A DNA stretch of 27,220 bases from Pelargonium cotyledonis (Eukaryota > Streptophyta > Magnoliopsida > Geraniales > Geraniaceae), in contig JAYMTA010000534.1 in NCBI GenBank assembly GCA_036897625.1, positions 1 to 27,220 of the forward strand, in the 5' to 3' direction. The notes below the pieces were generated by a model, which saw only the letters and a program-made list of their open reading frames with translations, had not been told where the DNA came from and made no database searches. Position numbers and translations under genes: made by a program. Of the stretch, positions 20,065 through 27,220 are shown one piece after another. Every line of letters begins with the position of its first letter. Position 1 is the first letter of the stretch.

Positions 20065-23000
20065 ATGGACGGAGGGAAGACCAAAAAGAAAGCTCCCGCA
20101 GTCTCTCTGCAACAGTTCGTCTCCACCATGTCCCCTCTAATTGACCTGGAGAAGGTTTACATTTCTCTTTCTCTTTCTCTTTCTCTTTTTATTGATAATT
20201 GCGTTTCTCTATTTTCAGCAGTAGCGAAAAGGGTTCTCAGTAGTTTTCATAGAAAACACATTTTACTGAATTGAAATTCAATACAGAAACATGTATATCA
20301 ATATTCTTTTGGCTTTAGCATTGCGAAGAAGATTAAATTTCAGTGCTTTGTCAATGTCTTGTGCTCTGTAGTTTGTGCTTTTGATCTTATGGAATGACCC
20401 ATATCATACTATTTTAACAAGGATTCTGGTTGTTGAGTTGTTTGGGTAAAGCTAGCTGAATTGGTATTATAAATGTCTGCTTTTATGTGTTTTAGGAAAC
20501 AGAGATATTGGCTTCAATTAGCTCTGGTGCATCCAGGAATATAGAAATGGCTCAAAAGAGGGGTTCCGTTATGCTGAACTTGAAATGTATTGATGCACAG
20601 GTGGTTTACTTTTACATTTTCATATGCTTCCTGCTCAATTCTAGTTCTTGTGTTTTCTGAAAATTAACTTTAAGGTAGCCTTTGGATTTGAAATTTGATG
20701 AGAAATGGGGATGAAGCTTATTACCATTACCGTTCCATCCATTCATTTCCATTCCTAGGTAATGGCATTTTGTTTATCATAGCTGTTTTGTTTATAAAAC
20801 TTTGAAAATGGTTAGAAAATGAAATTGATCAAAGTATTCACACTTTTAGAAAATGTTTGAATAGTTATGCAAAAAGAAAAAGTCAATTGTCATTTATGAC
20901 TGAGGAACGTTGCCAAAAAAATTATAAAAAAACAAATTTTTTTGTGCTAAAAATGTCTAGTATTGCTCATGATAATGGAATTCATAATTGCGTTCTAAAC
21001 ATTTTTACAATAAATTAGAAAAATCAGACATTCGAGCACAAAATTATGATTTTTTATTTTAAAAATATTTCTAAATCACATCCTTAAAAATTACTCGAAT
21101 TAAAAAAAAAATCATCACAATCGGGCAGTCGAACATAAAGTTATGAGTTCTTTCATAATAAGTTGTAGAATAAAAGAGTGAAGAAATATGAATGGGAATC
21201 CCATCCCATTCCATCAATCTTAGGAGGAAATCAACTTGTTCATAAGGAAGGGAATGACAATGACAATATGAATGTCAGTGAAGAATAATTGATTCAAGAA
21301 TCGTCAATGGGAATCACATTCCCATTATTCATTATCATTCCTAAACCAAAAATCCTAATAGAGACGCTACCTAAAAGGATATGTAGGAGGGTAATAACAT
21401 TGTCATTGCCAATACTGGAGCATATTATCTGTTAGCTTTTATTGTAATTTTGTTTCTTTGTTGCCAATAATAGACAGGGCTCATGGGGAAGAGTCTTCTC
21501 GAGTTTCAATCTACTAAAGGAGATGTTCTTCCTGCTCACAAGGTGAAATATTTGTGATTCATATGATATATTTGTTTTTAGCTTTGATTTCAATATATTG
21601 CCTTATTTCCATTTTACTTTGACTATGTTGCCCGGACATCGACACAGGAGACGATTACATGCACTTTCATATAAAATAATATACAGGCCATATTAATGCA
21701 TCTAGTTTACATAAAACTCAACTATTTTAAATAAAGAATTATTAGTATTTGTGAAAAATAATTACATCCAAAACCAAGGAGGAAATGTAGATGCAAGGAT
21801 TTTCTTGAATGGACAAAGATCAGTTCATTTTGAAGAGAAATGATTTATTAACTGATAAAAAAAATCATGAAAGCGTGTATCATTCATTCCCTTATTAGAT
21901 TTGTAAATGTATGGAGTTGGAAATGGAAAGACAACGAGTTATTCTTGAAAAAACTAATATTAGTTTGTGTAGAAGAGAAATCATCTATTCTATTACTAAA
22001 TTGGCTCTTTGGAACCAATAATAGGGCCATGTCTATGTATGTTGGCCTGTCCTAGTTTGACTGATTTTGAAAAGGAACACTAAAAGTCGCTTGTCTACTC
22101 ATGTCCCATCAGATTACACTACAAACTTTCCATATCTGCAACATAGGGTTCTGAAGTTGATATTACATAGTCATATTGGATTGTCTGTGTTGATCAAAGT
22201 ACATAGTGGGTACACTTTGACCCATTCAGAGTGAGATTTCATTGGAGTTGTTTGTTACTACTCACTAGATGATGCACATTTTTCACTACTTGCATTTTCA
22301 TGTCCGTGTTTCAAGAAAGGGGAAGTTTACTTTTGGTTGAGTGTGTCACTCTTGAGAAAGACAATGGTCTGCTGAAGCCTCGTAAACTCAGTTCACATTT
22401 AGCAATGATGAAGAACAACTTTGAACTAATTTCTAACTGTGCTTTTCAATTCAACACCTGCTCTCATTGTAGTAGCATATTTTTATCGTCCCCCTTATTT
22501 GCAGTTTGGTACTCATGACGTGGTTGTTTTAAAACCAAACAAAGCTGATCCAGGGTCTCCTGCTCTAGGACAAGGTGTGGTTTACCGCTTAAAGGTAATT
22601 CTGGCCTGAACACTGGAAGCTGGTGATTAATTATTGGTTTTGGTGATTGGTGTTCATAGGTATACAAAATGATATTCCTCTTATTCTTTGCTTATGTTGG
22701 TGATCTTGTGCATGTTAAATAGGACACATCAATCACTGTAGCATTTGATGATATTCCTGAAGAAGGGTTGAATAGCTCTCTACGTTTGGAGAAAGTGGCA
22801 AACGAGGTGTGTGTTTTTTCTTCACATTTTCTAACTATATAGAGGTTTTTCTTCTTGGGTCTGGTTAATTTAGAGTTCACATGATACATGAAAAACGTCT
22901 TTAAATTACTTGATTCAGACAAAAGCTACACTGATATGGATTAGGTTTAATTCCTTGCAGTCTGATATTGTTAACTCTGACAAGGTTTGTGTGTATTTGG

Positions 23001-26000
23001 ATTATCATGTCAATTTTATTCAAGTATTCAAAATTGGTGTTCTCAAGCTATGTAGTCCAAAAAGGGAACATCATGCTTTATATTAGGCACATATCATCTA
23101 CTGACAACATAATCTTTTGTGGGTAACTTTTCTAATAAAATCTAGTCTTAATTTTATATGAAAGACAAATGAGATTTATTTTATTTATTTATTTGTAGGT
23201 AACATACCGCAGGATGAAGGATGCTTTGATACAACTGAGTAAAGGCGTGCAGAGGGGACCCGGTTCTGATTTAATTCCCGTATTATTTGGTGAAACTCCA
23301 CCAGGAGTGTCAAAGAAGGATATTGCATTCACACCTTATAACTCCAATCTTGATCACTCTCAGGTGTGTAAAGCAAATATCACGCACATACACATTTCAG
23401 CAATTTCACACTTTTGGGTATTTAAAAAAAATGTTATTCATTTCTGATAAACATAATCATACTATATTTAGAGTGACACACTCAACCTCCATGAAACACC
23501 CGTTTTTCTTAGGTTCTATATGTGCTTCATTTTTCACATGCTAAAGTTACTCATTTCACTCATTTATCTCATTTTCAAATCAAGAAAGATGCCATTTCAA
23601 AGGCTCTGTCATCCAAGAATGTTTTCCTGCTGCATGGCCCTCCTGGAACTGGAAAAACAACTACGGTTGTTGAAATTATCTTACAAGAAGTGAAACGTGG
23701 ATCAAAGATTCTTGCTTGCGCTGCTTCAAATATTGCTGTGGACAACATTGTCGAGCGACTTTTTCCTCACAGGTAAAGTGATGTCAATAGAGGCACCTCA
23801 TATGCTGCTATTGACAGCTGTAAATTTGGTAAGAAGTATTAGGACATCTCTTTTTTAACTGACCAGTTTAACCTATTAAGTGGGCAATCATTTGGTGACT
23901 CATTTCTTTTATCAGAGTAAAGTTGGTGAGACTGGGGCATCCTGCCCGTTTGTTACCTCAAGTATTGGAGAGTGCTTTGGATGCACAGGTAGGTATAGGT
24001 TTCACATTAGAACATAATGACAGAGATTTGTGTATGTTTCTCTCAAGATAGAGGTTTTGAATCTGATATGCTCATATGTATATCTACAAATTCTGTTTTT
24101 CTCTGTACATAAGAACATTTAGTTTGTAACTTGGTTCATGTTATTTTGTATGATTTTAATGCACAAATTTGAGGTACTTCTCTATTCCTTTACCCTATAT
24201 GCTGTCAAAAGTTTACTGAAATGTTCTGGGTACAGAATATGTGATATATTTTCTGCAATTGAAAACTCCATAGACCTTTCATTATGTGTTAATAAGTATT
24301 TTTTGTTCTGTGCATAGAAATATTACTTTGATGTTTTAATCTGGATATACGAAGTAAATGGGTAGCCTTTCATATGCTACACTGTCTTTCACGTTAGTAG
24401 TTACTTGTTCTAACACTGTTGCCTCACGAATTAGTTGTTTGCATTAGGTCTTAAGAGGGGATAATAGTGCTCTTGCGAAGGACATTCGGAAGGAAATGAA
24501 GGTAAAGATTCTTGGTAAACTTGATGCCAGGATGTTATTGACCAAATCTATACATTTTTGCAATTTGATTAGAAGTTTACTTACCAATGGTGTTCTATAA
24601 TAATGATTTACCCTGAACTTTTTCTATCATCTGTCAATAACAATATTTTCATTTTCCCTTTTTTTCCTTCTCAAATAAACTGTTAAAACCGCATAAATGA
24701 AGAAACAAAAGCAAAAGGAGAACAAATAATACCAGTTTGTTTATTTGATTGTCGTTAGTGATGCTTTTGTATCTTGAAGAGTGAAATCCTTAGGTCATGT
24801 ATGAGCATGACTGTTGCTTGGTAGACAATCTATTACTTTACCTGCGTTTTTATACACCATTAGTTAGCATAAAGATGCATGCCAAAAGGAGTTAGTTGGC
24901 ATTATGTATTACAATACTGGGATATTTCTAATTTTATAAGATTTCCCTGGACTCAGATCCAAGTACCAATCCGTTATATCTTCTAGTTTTGCATTCCAAG
25001 TGTATCTATTAATAGCAATGAAAAATAAAGAATCTGGTCATAGAAAAGAGAGGCATTCTCTGAATCTGGTCATATTTGATCATTGCTACAATAGCTAAGA
25101 AGGAAAAAAAACATAACTTACATATGATATAAATTTCAAATTACATTCTAATCCTTGGTATAACACAGTTTTTCCCCTAAAACTATTTGTTGGAATGATT
25201 GTAGTGTTCCCATGAGACCCAAAATTTATTTAGACTTCTTTTCCCCTTAATGCTGTATTTTCTTACTAATTGTGCTTATCACATATGTTCAGGCATTGAA
25301 TGGGAAGCTGCTGAAAACAAAAGACAAAAGTACACGGAGGGAAATCCAGAAGGAGCTTCGAACTTTATCCAAAGAAGAGCGTAAAAGGCAGCAGCTAGCT
25401 GTAGTAGATGTAATAAAAAATGCTGATGTTGTATTGGCAACTTTGACCGGTGCATCTTCTCACAAGCTGGACAATATATCATTTGATTTGGTAATCATTG
25501 ATGAAGCTGCTCAGGCACTTGAGATAGCATGCTGGATAGCTCTACTAAAGGTAATGGTATAACAAGCAGACATACATTGAATATGATTAAAAAAATTTCC
25601 ATGCTTCCACAAAAGCAGAACAACATGCATCTAAAAGTTGGACATAAAAAGATCAATACTGCCATTTCGTAATTCATTCCCAATGACTTTAGCTCACAAA
25701 ATCTTACATGGCACTATAAAAATGTTGTTGCGGTGGTGGGGACTGGTGAGTGATTCAAGGCCCCTTTAACTGTAACAAGAGGCTCTGCCAATTGTTTGGC
25801 TACTGCATACCTTTTAGTAACATATCTTTACTACATGATTGTAAGTTGTGTCTGACAGTTACCATACAAGGTTCAAAGCAAAAGTTTCAAAAATTAATTA
25901 ATGAAATTGCAATGTTAAGTACACGAGAGACCGGAAAGTTGTACTGTTTTGTTATTTAAACAAAATTGTAACTTCGACAGATGTGTAATTACATATGCAC

Positions 26001-26584
26001 GTGTGTGGTACATAGAAACATTATTTCCATCAATAAAGTTCAAGATAAGCATAATTTGAACTTTGTAAGTAACCCATGTTTTCATGGGAACAAGGCTTCT
26101 GTAGGCTTTCTAGAACAGTAGAACCAAACATTAACGTGTATAATTAAATGTTCCAGGGTTCGAGATGTATACTTGCAGGGGACCATCTTCAGCTTCCTCC
26201 AACTATTCAAAGTGTTGAAGCTGAGAAAAAAGGGTTAGGAAGAACCCTCTTCGAACGAATTGCAGACCTGTATGGAAATGAAGTAGTGTCTATGCTCACA
26301 GTTCAGTACCGCATGCATGAGCTTATTATGGATTGGTCATCTAAAGAGCTCTATAACAGTAAGGTACTCGGATATTATAGAGATGTAATTATTTCATCAA
26401 TCAAGGGTGATGAATTTTTTTTATACCAGTAATTAGGTAGTGCCTATATTATGGTAATACAGTTAGGATTTACCTCATAGGTTAAAGCCCATCCAAGTGT
26501 TGCTGCACATACGCTTTACGATCTTGAAGATGTGGAGAAGTCATCTTCGACGGAACCAACGCTTCTTCTAATTGACACAGCGGG
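20065..26584 (+). CDS. IGHMBP2: IGHMBP2/SMUBP-2-type superfamily 1 RNA/DNA helicase, 5' part
   Basis: Family members are ATP-dependent Upf1-like 5'-3' helicases; the animal protein associates with ribosomes and tRNA factors. Exons: 20065-20154, 20496-20600, 21474-21542, 22505-22594, 22723-22806, 23199-23363, 23585-23772, 23916-23988, 24448-24501, 25293-25550, 26157-26363, 26481-26584; an optional 24-nt exon lies at 22961-22984. Together they code about 495 residues with no stop. The N-terminal part reads [15 protein letters not shown] and [22 protein letters not shown]. Walker A GPPGTGKT is near residue 219, Walker B VIIDEAAQ near 376, motif [12 protein letters not shown] near 400 and QYRM near 442. 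Plant homologues have about 640 residues, so the last quarter, with motifs V and VI, lies beyond the window. Exon 13 ends in phase 2 (DTAG, donor GTATGT). Intron 1 begins with a TTTCTC run. All acceptors and donors are AG and GT. This gene looks intact, unlike its neighbour. Confidence 0.95.
20673..21372. mobile_element. Candidate MITE in helicase intron 2
   Basis: AGGTAGCCTTTGGATTTG at the left and the reverse complement of the right end, AGGTAGCGTCTCTATTAGG, share a 7-base perfect inverted start with weaker similarity beyond. Inside, both ends carry AATGGGAATCCCATTCC-like words, typical of non-coding plant DNA transposons of the GGTAGCGTTTGG type. There is no coding potential. The flanks (tta on the left, aaa on the right) do not give a clear target-site duplication. 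It makes up about 700 of the 873 bases of this intron. Confidence 0.45.
21543..22504 (+). other. Helicase intron 3, no gene seen
   Basis: This 962-bp intron has no recognised gene. A stretch near 21625-21660 (ACTATGTTGCCCGGACATCGACAC...) resembles a dispersed plant repeat with GACACGGACACG-like words. A similar GGACATGGACACAACGACAC string lies in NRPA1 intron 2 near 18211-18230. Neither copy has boundaries I can define. Confidence 0.4.
22961..22984 (+). CDS. Candidate 24-nt microexon of the helicase gene
   Basis: The segment is preceded by TTCCTTGCAG, a good plant acceptor, and followed by GTTTGT, a usable donor. It has no stop and is exactly eight codons (SDIVNSDK). The flanking exons join in phase 0 both with it (…[18 protein letters not shown]…) and without it (…VANE-VTYRRM…). 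The family consensus as I know it joins directly, so this would be a variable or lineage-specific exon near the domain 1B region. Only transcripts can decide. Confidence 0.4.
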
Positions 26585-27078
26585 GTATGTCATGTTTTGA
26601 ATTTCCTGTCATAGAAAATGTTCATGAACTCTGTAACAAAACAGAAAACGTTGTCATGTTCTATTAATTGCCTTTTCTTCAATCTACAAAACCTTGGTAA
26701 AAATTGTAATGGAGTTGGATTGATACATATAATCATATTTGAACTAAGCAGAAATAAAAGAGCATATATCTAGCATGTTTCTTTCAGAAAAGTACTTTCA
26801 TATTGTTAGAATGTAAATATTAGATATCTTAGGGGCATTATAGTCTTTTTTCGTGTGAGAGCTGATTTTGATCCATATTTGGCCCGAAAGTGGCCCGTTT
26901 ATGTTGCCTCCCATTGTGGTCTCCGGCTCGCTTGCAGATGGATATGCCTGCAGCGGCCCATGTGTGGAAGAGAAATACCTACGCGTGAGGGGGAGTGCCG
27001 ATTTATAAAGCCCCCGATTGTGCACGTGTCGAGCTCACCGATAAAAAGAAAAATTTGAGACTCGAACGTGAGGGGGAG
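26585..27078 (+). other. Helicase intron 13 (start) with retrotransposon-like sequence
   Basis: The intron begins GTATGT and continues past the window end. From about 26800 the composition changes to GC-richer, repeat-like sequence. The 14-bp word CGTGAGGGGGAGTG occurs twice, at 26984-26997 and 27067-27080, 83 bp apart. Purine runs of this type precede the 3' LTR of plant Ty1/copia elements. No protein domain of a retrotransposon is visible in the available part. Confidence 0.45.
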
Positions 27079-27220
27079 TGTTGAAGTGGGTGATGAATCC
27101 CACATCCGATAAATATAAAATGAGAAGATTAAATATAATGGTGCAAGTGAAATCCTACTAATAAGGTTGACCTTTTAGTATGGGAAGCCCAAGCCATTAT
27201 ATTTAGCCCGTTATTGAAAT
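27079..27220 (+). mobile_element. Start of an LTR-like repeat, cut by the window end
   Basis: Directly after the purine tract GAGGGGGAG comes TGTTGAAGTGGGTGATGAAT, the usual pattern of a polypurine tract followed by a TG-starting LTR in copia-type elements. The rest, including CCCACATCCGATAA and a GTTGACC word, is of dispersed-repeat type. The right end and any target duplication lie outside the window, so a solo LTR, a TRIM and a full element cannot be told apart. Confidence 0.45.

Overview
This is nuclear DNA from a flowering plant, most probably a eudicot. The evidence is AT-rich intergenic DNA, many short GT-AG introns, plant-type DNA transposon relics, and two genes whose exon-by-exon translations match plant families. 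All calls are from reading the sequence; no database search was run.

Layout. Positions 1-5692 are intergenic. They hold repeat debris: a hAT-like non-autonomous element (557-994), a decayed non-LTR retrotransposon RNase H region on the minus strand (about 2065-2545), simple repeats, two copies of one Stowaway-type MITE family (4015-4220 and 5344-5564), and a possible LTR fragment near 4.9-5.0 kb. Positions 5693-18992 on the minus strand are a 21-exon copy of NRPA1, the largest subunit of RNA polymerase I. Positions 18993-20064 are a head-to-head intergenic region with a plausible TATA box for each gene and two inserted repeats. From 20065 on the plus strand is the 5' part of an IGHMBP2/SMUBP-2-type superfamily 1 helicase gene. 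Its reading frame is open through exon 13 (26584) and then runs off the window in an intron that contains an LTR-like sequence.

The main result is the state of the NRPA1 copy. Every exon and all 20 GT-AG introns can be traced, and the corrected exons sum to 5016 nt (1671 codons plus stop), a normal length for this subunit. It nevertheless carries four separate disabling changes: a 1-nt frameshift in exon 4, a 10-bp imperfect tandem duplication in exon 8, and two in-frame TGA codons in exon 20. It also has a Pro-to-Arg change in the NRQPTLHKPS motif. The catalytic aspartate motif and trigger-loop region are still intact. Pol I is essential, so I infer a relatively recent non-processed pseudogene, with a functional copy expected elsewhere. 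The neighbouring helicase shows no such damage.

I found no RNA genes, CRISPR arrays or bacterial-type systems, and nothing I would call a new biological system. The more unusual points are the pseudogene, a cryptic in-frame intron that could remove both of its stop codons, and a candidate 24-nt microexon in the helicase.
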